The translations under genes were made by a program, and so were the position numbers. Source: Ceratodon purpureus (lineage: Eukaryota; Streptophyta; Bryopsida; Pseudoditrichales; Ditrichaceae). From it: a stretch of DNA of 64,000 nucleotides. The notes beneath the pieces are model-generated. The model was given only the letters and a program-made list of their open reading frames with translations. It did no database searches and was not told the DNA's origin. The stretch spans positions 17,801,398 to 17,865,397 of the forward strand of contig CM026428.1 in the NCBI GenBank assembly GCA_014871385.1, given 5' to 3'. Shown piece by piece: positions 24,412 to 35,798 of the stretch (within the stretch, counting starts at the first letter, position 1; each line of letters starts with the position of its first letter).

Positions 24412-27400
24412 ATGGCCTCCTGTTTGCAGCGTCCCACTCTGCTGCTGCGTCCCACTCTCATTTCGTCTTTGCTTCCTACCGCTTCTGCTTCTTCTGCCCA
24501 CGTCCATTTCTCCCTCTGCGCCGGACTCCCACTGCGCGCTTCGCCTTCGGCTTCGTCGCCTGCTCCACTCCACCCAGCTCCTACCACTACTGCTAGTATT
24601 CGGAATCCACCAGCGTCGTCGACGTTTCCGTTGATTGGGAGGTGAGTGAGTGAGTGAGTGAGTGAGTGAGTGAGTGAGTGGACTCTGGATTACTACCCTC
24701 CCTCCCTTGCTTTCTCCGCCTTCTTCTCATTGTATATCGGCCAAGGTTCCAAATTCTTCTAGTCTAGAGGACAGTTTCTTCGCATAATCCGGAATTCATC
24801 TTGTCGACGTGTGCACGCGTGCTTCACTCGTGTGGACGTCGCATTGGTTCCTTCCTTCCCCTTCGTGGATGTGGTGCTCGAGATTTGCACTTGGGAAATT
24901 AGTTTCGAGATTAGGTGCTACTGCTGAGGTGGCACTAGCAGGCAGTCGTCACAGCTTTGTATATTGAAACTTGAGGAATTAGTCCGGATATGTTTACTAC
25001 ATGAGCCTAGGTGAGCGAATATTGTAGCGTACGAATGGTCTGTATTCCAAAAGATGTACTGCTACGGTTCACATGACTTAGCGCCACTCCCTTCGCTTTC
25101 CTTCTGATTAATTGCGCTGAATCTCATTTACATCTGCTCTTGTTATTACAACTTTTTTCTTTTCGAGGCGTCCTATGTGAACTTGATGCGTGACCACACG
25201 ATGATCTGTGTTCATACATTATGAAAATGACCATGAACACATTACGATATCGCTGCTTTGAAGGAGTGACTGCAGAATGATTCTAAACAATACCTGAATT
25301 ATGCCAGCCTCTAGCTGTATGTGTTGTTGTTGCGAAAAATCGTCTTACGAACTGATAAGATATCAACAGAGACACGTTCCTTCGATAGTTCTGTATATGA
25401 CCCTCTTAAAGTATCTCCTGCGCTCTCCTGTAGCAAATAGAAATTACCTCGGGCAAACTTGCTAGAAAGACATCCAAAGTTTGAAACAATTCTTGTCATT
25501 TTCTACTTCAAGATGGTTCCTTATTATCGTAAGTCGGCAATGTTGAGAATTCGGTTTAATGCGCGTGTAATTATTTCTGTTCCGTTGCGCTGAGCTGTGA
25601 GGCGCTAGCATATCCATGCCACCATGGGTGTACCATTGTGAGTTTTGGTAGTTATTTCAGTTAGGGAACGTGGAAGGAGGAAATGAAAGACCAGGCTTGG
25701 TGTCGTGCTTTTATTTAATGAGTGACCTGCCAAGCATGCTATCATTTAGAGGCGGAACTATGGTTGTTTGCGATGAGATGATTATTTATTTGTACTCCGC
25801 AAGGGTCAATGTTTCGTTAGGAATTCCACAGTTTGAAGAAGAGTAACTCTGACCTAAATATCAAGGTGAATCAAAAGTCTGCGGGGGCCAACACTTTTCA
25901 TCATTTGAAATTTTTTGTGACAGGAAATCGTTGTCAATGGCTGCGTCAGCTCAAAGCCGCACTGATATTCCCAATAAGGAATCCGACAAATGCTTCGAAA
26001 TCCCCTCTGGCAAAACTCCCTTGGAGATGATATATCTTGAGGTAGTCAACACTTTTATCTCGATTATGGCAGTACTGGTTCTTCATTGATGTCAGCCAAG
26101 CTCGGCTAAAGGATGAATCAATGTATATCGAATCTGTTTCAGAGTATTCTTTCGGAGGTCTGTTGATACATGGACGTATAATTGCAGGGAAACAGCTGGC
26201 TTTGGACAGTAAATGGTTTGAACATTCTGGTGGATCCAGTTCTTGTTGGGAATCTGGATTTTGGGATCCCTTTCTTATACGACGCCGCCAAGAAGTCCAA
26301 GCTCATGAAAGAGTTTACTGTAATGTGCTCTCCACTTCTCGTATCAACTTACGTACATTCCTTTGTATAAGAAGTTAATAGTCAGTCTTCAAGTTATGTT
26401 GAAACGATAATCTGAACTAACGTTGGGATGGTTTGCTGGTGCAGTTAGACGACCTACCAAAGTTGGATTGTATCTTGATTACCCAAGGATATGATGATCA
26501 TTGTCACAAAAACACATTGACAGCTATGGTAGAGAGATTCAGTGAAGTGCGTGTAATTGCATCACCTAATTGCGAGCCCATCATGGGGAAAATCGGCTAT
26601 CACAACGTACGTTTCTAGAGTTTGTCAGGTTTCTAGAGTTTCAGCGTGCTTTCGACTGTTGTGAGTGTTATCGTTCTATTTGTTGGTGATGCCTAGTATC
26701 TACTCATTCATCTGTTGTCAGTATTTCGAGAATTTCATTCAACGCATAGAAAATGTGTTTGTTCCAATTGGAAGGCAACTGATAGAATTTAACGAATAGC
26801 ACGTCTTCATGAGCCAGGTGACGTACCTGGAGCCAAGCGATGGCACCATGTTGGGCGATATCCGTATTCGTGCAATCGCTGGGCCTGTCCTCGGACCTCC
26901 ATGGCAACGACCTGAAAATGGGTCGGATTTCACCCATTGATCTCGCGACTGATTTGTCCATGTTGATGGGTTTCTCTATTAAAAGATAGTAATTTATACG
27001 TAGGTCGGACTGCTGTGTGACATCCATTTCGAAGTGGTACATGTTGCCGTGATGTGTTTATGATCGTATCCGTGCCTTGAAAGTGAAGTGAATTCTGTTC
27101 AAGTAATCGTTAGCACTGGGATGTGAGTTGACAGAGGACAAGCTTTCAGTCTAATCTTAGCGAATTACTGAAGTCAGTTGATACTTCTTGGCTCTGACAA
27201 TGCCGATGCACGTGCAGGTACTTTTTAGAAGTTCCCGATCCCAAATTTGTTTTGTACTATGAGCCCCACTGTATATTCGGGAAAGCAGGTTTGGAGAATG
27301 AGCGAGCGGATGTAATTGTGACCCCTGTAAACAAGCAAGTCCTGCCTGCTTATACACTCGTATCTGGCCAAGAGGATGCCGTGCGGCTTGCAAAACTCCT

Positions 27401-27894
27401 TCAACCGAAGTAAGCTTGACAATGGTGGTTGATCGTTAAACACTTTTTATGCATGGACTTTGTAGGTTAATCTGAATCTACATTTAACAATTTCTTCAAA
27501 TTGCAGATTCTTGGTGACGATGAAGAATGCTGAGCTGGATTCTCGAGGTGTTCTTTCATTGATAGTTAGTGAAAAAGGGACTGTCGATACTTTTAAGGTA
27601 TCCAGACTATTCCTTTGGTCTCTAACTCAAGTGTGTTGTTTTCTTTATGTATGTTTTACATTTTTCGTTTTTTCATTTTCTGAACTCTCCTTCTCTTTTT
27701 TACATATAATATAACGGAGTGACGGATTCCTTTAGGTTCGGATGTCAAGGGTAATTGACATTTGATCTGTTGATTGGATTATATCTCAGAAAATGCTTGC
27801 CGAAGATGTTCCCAACTGCCAAGTATTGGAACCAGAACCTGGAGTGCCTCTTGAAGTTCCAGTCTTGAATGTTGACAGAAATAGTAGCAACTAA
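24412..27894 (+). CDS. Metallo-beta-lactamase-fold protein, plastid-targeted (8 exons)
   Basis: Exons: 24412-24641, 25924-26041, 26188-26319, 26445-26606, 26818-26921, 27218-27409, 27507-27597, 27790-27894; sum 1134 nt, 377 aa, no stop. Residues 1 to about 85 are rich in Ser, Ala, Thr and Pro with few acidic residues, as in a chloroplast transit peptide. The rest matches plant proteins annotated as metallo-hydrolase/oxidoreductase superfamily (UPF0173-like): GNSWLWTVNGLNILVDP, then ITQGYDDHCHKNTL at 172-185, where the classic HxHxDH is reduced to QGYDDH, then AGPVLGPPWQRPENG, YYEPHC at 262-267 and LVSGQEDA. The altered motif is a feature I associate with this plant subfamily; whether it binds two metals is unknown. 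The substrate is not known. Intron 1 (1282 bp) is the longest in the gene and its donor lies in a GTGA repeat. Confidence 0.88.
24642..24680 (+). repeat. GTGA tandem repeat at the exon 1 splice donor
   Basis: About nine GTGA units start exactly at the intron 1 donor (exon ends ...GGGAG, intron begins GTGAGTGAGT). Every unit offers another GTGAGT donor, but each shift by 4 nt changes frame. Only the first keeps the join to exon 2 (AG|GAAATCG) in frame with the shown protein. Confidence 0.9.
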
Positions 27895-29138
27895 ATCAAT
27901 ATATTGACCTCAGCAGATACGGTAGGTTGATAATTGTACAGACGCTCTCTGTAATGATACATCTTTCTTTGAACAAAATCTTCATGTGAGGGCTTGGTTA
28001 TAGTATAACTTTACACCACCATATTACAGTTGATGATTAACTCACCGGAACTGATATGAGCTACGAGCTGATCCGAGCTAGTGAGATTGAGATCGATCCA
28101 GCTGCAGAGATTACGAAGAAGATTTAAGAAGTGGAAGGAGATGGTGGCCAGATCAGGTTCTGGTGGATTTGGAATGTGCTGATGGCATCACAAAGGGCAT
28201 TTTTGCACTTGTATTAGGCCTCCATAATATTTAGTAGCAGATAAACCTCCTCTAATCTTATTGAGCATGTGGGTAGAAATGAGTCGTATCCACAGTTTCA
28301 TATGTAGTATAGCTTATTATAACGAATCAATAGCTAAAGTTGAGCAAAAGGAGAAGGAATGATTTCATCTCATTTGTTCTTCCACTATTAGCTTCACTAT
28401 TTTATTTGGAGGTGGATATTTCTTCTATTTAATGAGATATTGAACTTTAATATTGTTAATACTACTGTGGCTCTTTTAAGAATATATTACAGCTATTAAT
28501 ATTTTTGAACCATGAATTTCTTTTAAATTTCAAGTACAAATTGTGACTAAGTCAAGAAAGTATATTTGAAGAATTTGAATATGTTGAAAATTTTTATAAC
28601 ATTCTTGAACTAGTATGGAATGCCTTTCTATTCAAGGTTAAATCAAAAGTTTTTAATCTTGTTGATGTAGGGAGGTGATGTTATTTCATACAAGTCAAAA
28701 AGAGGAGAGAACAAAAAGTAGAGAGAAGTGTAGAACATTTACTAAATTAGTATTTCAAACAAGCTTATCTTTGTTTTTTATATCATGACATGCATTTTTT
28801 TTAAAGAATTTTTCTAAAAGATTCCTTTTTACTTCTAAGGAATATGATTTTCATATTGTTAGTAATTTTCTAATTTTACTCAAAGTTCCAAAAGGTTAGT
28901 GAAATGTTATAATTTTTATGGTTTTAAGGATTTACAACTTTCTTCAAAAGAAAACAAGAAGGTTAAAATGACAATATGTAATAGTAGGTCTATTTAGCTT
29001 TTTGAAAACACTATGGTGTATTGAAAGTTTTATTGATAAATTTCTCTTATACACAAAGAGTATAAAAAAATTAAAAAATGAAGGGCTGAAGAGATAAAGA
29101 AATATTAACCTATATACATCTCTCTTCATCAAAGCAAC
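27895..29138. other. 3' flank and AT-rich stretch, no gene
   Basis: The first 250-350 bp are probably the 3' UTR of the preceding gene. The rest is A/T-rich with no recognisable coding sequence. Confidence 0.5.
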
Positions 29139-29140
29139 TA

Positions 29141-29287
29141 CTCCCTCCGTCTCACTAAAAGAATGTTAAAAATCTATTTCTAAATAAGATTGTTGTTTCT
29201 AAATTTGGCCAACTTATTTCTAAATTTAGAATTGCCCTTCAATCCAATATTATTAGCAAATAACGATCTTTAGTGAAACGGAGGAAG
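29141..29287. mobile_element. Stowaway-type MITE (Tc1/mariner)
   Basis: The left end CTCCCTCCGTCTCACTAAAA and right end TTTAGTGAAACGGAGGAAG are inverted repeats with two mismatches. They carry the CTCCCTCCGT signature of plant Stowaway elements. TA dinucleotides flank both sides (29139-29140 and 29288-29289), the expected target duplication. It is 147 bp, A/T-rich and non-coding. Confidence 0.92.
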
Positions 29288-29289
29288 TA

Positions 29290-32200
29290 TTATTCATCCA
29301 ATCCCAAGCTTGCATTCTCTTTTTATCACTTTAGTTATATTGCTCAAAGATCTCAATCATTTTATAACTTTTTTAAAAATTAACATAATTATACTTTTAA
29401 TAATGTATCACAAATGATAGGAAGATTTTGATTGTAATTGTAAGAAAAATCTAATAACGTTACATTTTTAATTAACAACTAACAAAAAATCATCCACTTC
29501 TAATAATGAGAATTGATAATTCTTGTATCATTAAATACACATAGAAATTAACAATGAATTAAAAAAATGTAGTTGAAACTTGATTGAATCACTCTATCTA
29601 CATTATATTCAAGAAAAACATTATTCATATAAAATTTCTTTCAAAATACCTTCGTAAATGGAATTATGACTTTTGTTCACGATAATCTAAAAGAACTATG
29701 AAGAATCTAGTCAATTTTTCAATGGATGTCAAATTTTCTGCATCCGATATAATAATGTAGTCATAACTAAAAAATCCTTATATTTAAAAGGTACAGTATT
29801 ATAAACTTTTTAAACAAAAATTTGAACTTAGAATAATGAAAAAATTTATTAATATTTGACTAAATACTAAACAATGGTTTTTAAGACTCGATTAATTCAT
29901 AGGTTGTTTCAATTGGAATTAAAAAATATAGATAGTATCATTTGTGCGTGCAATATCAATGTTATTTCACAAGTAGAGTAAGTATTATTTGTCATGTATA
30001 ATGAAGTAATATTACAATTGATTTATTTTAAAATCTATGAAGATGAAAATTAAATATCCATAATGCTTCAAAATAGTCGACACATAAGACAATAAGTAAA
30101 ATTACGTGTAGTCCTTAAAGTAGTTTCAATTTTTATTATTTTTTCATATTTTTGTCTTGGATGTGCCTTTATCTTTGCATATTTATTTATGGAAGATGAC
30201 ATTGGCCTCTCTTTCCATCTTTATGGAGTTTCATATAACATTCTTAAGTTTTGAACAACATTTATTGGGCCTTGTTATCCTAGTTTTAATGCCATATATA
30301 TGGCTAAACAATATTTCATAGAAGAATCTAATCATATAAAATTATTCCATATCAATGTTGTTAATTTCTAAACATAGATTCATGTGATGATTGAGTTTGG
30401 CTCATTGAACCAATATAGAATCCAACATCTATCTATTCTACTTGTTTTCTAGTAGCTCTAGATTGTAGATATATCCTTTTGAACCACTCAATCCAACACT
30501 TAGATCATGATTAAAAATTAATATATACACATTGTTTTCAATGTACAATGCAATTCAAAGACTGTATACTCAAGTGTCCTATTGAGTACTTAAATCATTT
30601 ATATATTTACAATTTAAAAGTGCCAATGACACATTGAAATCAAAGAACACATTGCTATGCTTCCTTTTATATACTTAATTGTTCACATTAGAAGCATCTA
30701 TAATGAAAGTATTTACAACAGCCAAACTCAATCAAGATTTGACACCTTGTTACCATTAGATCAACTATGAAATGAAGTATCAAAGATGAGCTTTTATAGA
30801 ATGATTTGTACAAGCTAATACCATTGAATTTTTAATTATATTTGTCAAATCCTTATTTTTTTCTAATGAATTTCATCCATACAATTGATTAGGTTACAAC
30901 ATAGGATAATAGAAACAATGAATTAATAATCAAGGTTCTAAACAATTCTATAGTCTATCCTCAAAGCTAATTAAAAGACAATGAATAAATGGACTATTAT
31001 TTTGCCATTTGCATTGCTACCTCCAATGCCAAAATCCATGCCTTTGCCAGAATCATAACAATCACAACAACTAATCTCTCTCTTCTTCCACCTCCTCCAC
31101 TCTTATTACACCTTCAACCACTAAGAATTACATTAAGCAATTTTATCAAATAATACACAATTTGAGTTTGAAAACATGGAAGTAATTATACAAAAAGGAT
31201 ACTTAGAGTTAACACTACTTATTGATTAATTAAAAGCACCATTGTTTTATATTGTTACAACTATATCCTCCAATGATGTTAGCTATGTACTTGGTACAAG
31301 TCTTACATTTTAGAGCTTTTAATTTCTTGTTAGTAGTGCCAAATCAATATTTTTTTAGCAATTCCAAGCCAAATTTCTTTCACCGATCTGCTCATACGAG
31401 AATGTGAGGTTTCACATCAAGAGAAATTTTATGAGACATGTTCATTCTAATCAAGAAATTTGAATTCATGCCTTGTTAATTTTTTATTTATAAAATGTAT
31501 ATTTAAATAATCATTTTATTGTAATACCAATTTTTTTCTTGGTATGTAGTCATAATATTTTTCTTCTTTAGAGGCGGCACTCCTCTTGTTTCCTTGATCT
31601 TTGTCACGTTAACACTTTTATAGGATACTTGATAATTAAACAATTATCTCATGTCGACTCAAACAATTTGAACTTTTTTTAATTTTTTCTTTTTTTTTGC
31701 AACTTTTACTAAATCAATGGTTTAGATGTGATTTAGACTTGGAAAGAGAGCTTGAAAAAGGGACCTTATACTAAAAGAAAGACTATGAGTTGTTTGTGCT
31801 ACGGATAACATGGCCATTTCTCAGTTGTCTTTTTGGTGTTAAGTCATGTTATACCTATACCACTAATTATAGGACATCAACGTGATATACCAAACGGAAT
31901 ATTTGTAAAACCAAATGTCTAGATATATTAATTAAAGATTGGCTTCAAACCTTACTTTTGTGAATACTCTCCACTTCTTTCGACTTTCTCTCATCTTTCT
32001 CTCCTATGACATGTAAGATAAACCATTATTATCCTTGTATATGAAGTAAATCCATGTCTCCATGGCAACAAAAATAAAAACGAACAATTTAAAGGAATAG
32101 CTCGGAGTATAAAGTAGAGTTACTTCAAGGTTATTCGATTTCGTAGGTCGAATTTAGCTTGATTGGGTATGCAAATGAAGAGAGAGCTTTAAAAGAGGTA

Positions 32201-32346
32201 GAAAGCAAATATAGAATTAGTGTGTAAAATGAAGAGAGGCAATCCGTGCTTAAATAGGCGGACCTTCAAGCATTTATAGAACCACCTCTCTTCAAAAGAG
32301 AGAGCTCCACGTTTGTGAACTTTTGCTTACCATTTAAATGCGGGCA
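29290..32346. other. AT-rich stretch, nothing recognised
   Basis: About 3 kb of highly A/T-rich sequence without long open frames, tandem repeats or recognisable transposon ends. Probably heavily mutated repeats. Confidence 0.5.
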
Positions 32347-32351
32347 CATTC

Positions 32352-32566
32352 TGTTGGAAGCGGGAAAGGCTCCAGTCCTGTTACCACTGTAATGACGTGC
32401 TTATGACCAAGTAGCATTCTAAGATTAGGTTCATCATAGATTAGTCAGATGTAGTTTCTAAGGAGCAAACTAGTTACTTGTATTCTTCCTATATATTTAG
32501 TAATGAAAAACAAAACCATCACCTGTGTGGTGGAACCAGATCGTTTGTGTTGTCTTAGTTTCTACA
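32352..32566 (+). mobile_element. Candidate solo LTR (Ty1/copia-like)
   Basis: A 215-bp segment begins TGTTGGAAG and ends TTCTACA, the TG...CA borders and TGTTGGA start common in plant copia LTRs. It contains CCTATATATTTAG (a TATA-like promoter) followed by an A-rich stretch near 32500, in LTR order. Flanking 5-mers are CATTC (32347-32351) and CGTTC (32567-32571), a 4/5 match that could be an aged duplication. No primer-binding site or internal region follows, so it would be a solo LTR. Confidence 0.45.
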
Positions 32567-32571
32567 CGTTC

Positions 32572-35252
32572 AGATGGAAAACTGGAGTAGGCATAGGCAC
32601 TAAGGGCACTACAAAATGGTGTTAGTGCATGGCTGCCCACGCAGAGAAAATGCCTTCCCTCTCCCCTCTAGACACCTTAACCATTAGAAGTTTGTTGTTC
32701 CTAAGAATTTGTAGCCGGATTTCCAAGTTTACATTCCTTCTAATGATCGATACCTCTCACAATTTGTAATTCAATGTAGTTTGTCTAGCTTAGCATCCAA
32801 GACTATTAGAGATCTAAGATTCTAGACACTAAGACCAGCCACTTGCATTTTTTGAGCCACAATATTGAATGGTCTCTGCGCTATAGTCTTTCTTGATTCT
32901 CTTGTGTCTTTGCGCCACTTCCACATATTATTGCTTGTCCTTATCCACATTGTTTCAATCTCCAAACCTTACAAATACCAAAAATCCACTGTCTTTGGTT
33001 TTATTTCTCTGTCAACTTTCGAGTCTTCACAACTTATTTGTCAATGTAAAAAAAAATCTTGCACAAATACCTTCAAGTAAGGCAACATTTAACCCTTGAG
33101 ATGTTCATCTTTGACATTTGAAGCAAAGATGTAAAAGGTTTGAGCGCCTATTTTTCCATGAGAAAGGAATTTTGAAATTCAAATCACTTTTGACTCTTTA
33201 AATGTCACCATGACTTGCATAATATTTACAAGATAAAAATAATTTTCATCCGGAATTGTTAACCTTAGTGGGAGTTTAGAAACATGCACAAGGGACATAA
33301 AATTTTGCCTACAATCCATAGAACTCTACATTCTCTTAGTTGTAAATTAGTTCTTTCCCATGTTGTGAGGGTTCTCCAAGTTGTCACGCATGCAAGGGTT
33401 TTGTGAGTCGCCGTGCATGGAAGGTCTTGCCTACAAAAGTTCTACAAGGTGGACAGAATCTCAGCTGCCAAGGCCCAAAAGTTGCCGCAAATCAACACTT
33501 CCTTGTTGTTTTTGATGATTAACGCGAGGATCAAAGTAAATTTGGTTATTCGTTCATCTCATACATTAGAACTTATTTATGGAACTCATATGAAATATTA
33601 GAATAAATCAAATTCTATATTGGATTCCACTCTTCAAGTGTTATATTGGATTTGAACACATTAGTCTTAATTTTTTAATTCGTCGGCTATATACTTCAGT
33701 CTGTCAAGGCACATCAGTTCCTAGTTCAACACAACAAACTTATAAGGGTCAAGTATTTCCTGCAAACTTTTAAAACAAACTTCTTCAAGTGTTGATATTT
33801 GTAGACTTTGCATTTCTTGAGCTAAAGTGTATTGCTTGAGAGAAGTCCGTCATTTTTTAGGTGATCATATATACTTCAAGTGAGGTTGATTTGAATTGAG
33901 ATTCAAAGATGTATATTGACCTTTTGATGATGTCAAGGCTCTCACTGACATTCTATAATTGGCATAGCGGATTATAAGTGAAATTTGGATCTAACTTATT
34001 TTATAAATACGAAGAATATTTCAAAGTAGCAAAGTAAGTCAATTGTCCGCATGTGAATGACAACAAACCAACGATGCTGAACTTAATAGATTTATATCTA
34101 ATCAAGAGCATCACTGAGATTTTGGTATTTATCGAGACTTAATTTAGAATTGTAAAGGTGGTATTTGCTCATGATCATACAACTCTGATTTAAAATATTC
34201 AATAGCTAAAGGTGTTTTTTTTCTAAAAATAACATGCTTAATCTAATGGTTTAGGATAGCCTAAACATTGTTCACAATTACATTCTAGGCAAAACGGAGG
34301 TGAAAATACAAACAAAAAGTATATGATACTAAATTTAAACTTGACATTCGCTACCAGAAAATTACAAGTACGTTATTAAATCCTAAACCTTGCTATATAT
34401 AATATATTTTCTATGTAAAGGATAAACTACATTATCCATAGATTTCAATTAGAAATCTATGTAATTTAGTACATAATGTTCATTTCTCAAGTGCATCATT
34501 ATCTGGAGCATTGATGTATTTGACAATTAACCTACAAAGGGGGAATGAATTGCTACTTCGGACCCACAATGGTTACATTAGTTGTATATGGTTCACTCAC
34601 ATCACTGACATGAAAAATAGTACACTAGACAAGTAAAATGTTTATTAAATCAACTAAACGTAGACTACATCATTATGAATGCTATTGATAAATCCCTCCT
34701 ATAAGAAACTTACCTTCAAAAGTCCAATCCTTCTTTTTCTAAAACATGCTACTACTGATAAACATTTCCAATTCAATTTTGTAAAGGATGTTCCATAAAA
34801 CCTTCTAAAGTGTGTGTATACAAACTTATAATTAAGAGAGTTTTTTTTGGGGAATTTAGACCTTAGCTTAGTATATTACACAAATTGATACAAATCCTAA
34901 CACAAGAATCTTGTAAATTTATTAAATTTCATGCTCTACATGTGGTCAAAAATTGACAACAGAATGTCTTATTTCAAATTCGAACCAATAGTAGTGTAGA
35001 TAGCATTTCTAATAGTATTGTTTTTATAACAATCCTTCCATAGGTCTGCCACCAACTCTTACAAATACTTCTCAATATTGACAATAAAATATTTTTATGA
35101 GTTGGAACCTGTGTACATATTTTGAATGAATATGTATAAATTTCCTCCTGTCCTTGGGTCCTTGGGTCCCTGGGACAGTGGGACAGTGTTGGGACAGCCT
35201 GAGGGGTGGAGTGCTGACCCATGAGCATTCATTCAGTCGTTGCGGAGGCATT
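32572..35252. other. AT-rich stretch, no supported gene
   Basis: Short open frames (for example 32865-33080 and 33413-33601, +) show no family resemblance. The last 100 bp before the next MITE contain a short GGGACAGTG-type repeat (about 35150-35205). Confidence 0.45.
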
Positions 35253-35264
35253 CCCACCGAGGGC

Positions 35265-35562
35265 GTGGACAGGATGTCCCCCAGGCTGGGACTTACCTAG
35301 TGCTACGAGCGTTTTTAGGAGCCACTCCCATTGGTTGGCTTTTTTCTTCCAAAACCCTGAAATTTTCAATTTGGACCCCCCTGAGGCCATTTTTGGTAAT
35401 TTTGAATTCAAAAATGGGGCCTGCGGCTCCAGATTACTCTAGCCGGACACCCTTAGGAATTTTAAAATAAAAAACCAAAAACTACGGGCTCATCAACCCT
35501 GCCCCTCCGAAAAACGCTCGTAGCACTTGGTAAGTCCCAGCCTGGGGATGTCCTGCCAAAAT
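35265..35562. mobile_element. Long-TIR MITE upstream of the FAHD1-type gene
   Basis: Arms of about 50-55 bp at 35266-35320 and about 35504-35558 are inverted repeats with several mismatches and two 1-nt gaps. Both contain AGGCTGGGACTTACC and GTGCTACGAGCGTTTTT. The 12-mer CCCACCGAGGGC sits immediately outside on both sides (35253-35264 and 35563-35574) and looks like a target duplication. A long TIR with a 9-12-bp duplication suggests a Mutator-like MITE, but 12 bp is long and the family assignment is tentative. It ends about 235 bp before the next gene's ATG. Confidence 0.75.
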
Positions 35563-35574
35563 GCCCACCGAGGG

Positions 35575-35720
35575 CCATGAGAGTGGGAGTGGGAGTGGGA
35601 GTGGGAGTGGGGCCATGCCATGCTCCACTGATCCCCTGGAGTGGGGCCCTCCCTCCCTCCCTCCCTCACCCCATTGCCATTGCCATTGCCATTGCCAGTA
35701 CCATTGCCATTTCCACCCCA
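35575..35720. repeat. GTGGGA and GCCATT hexamer repeats in the 5' flank
   Basis: GTGGGA-type units (about 35583-35612), a CCCT tract and GCCATT units (about 35673-35712) lie between the MITE and the start codon. They also keep a reading frame open upstream of the chosen ATG. Confidence 0.85.
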
Positions 35721-35798
35721 TTGATGATTGTGTTGTCTCCCCTCCAGGCTCCTGCCCCGCCGTCAGAAGAGTCGTCTTCCTCTTCTAGCGCCATTGCC

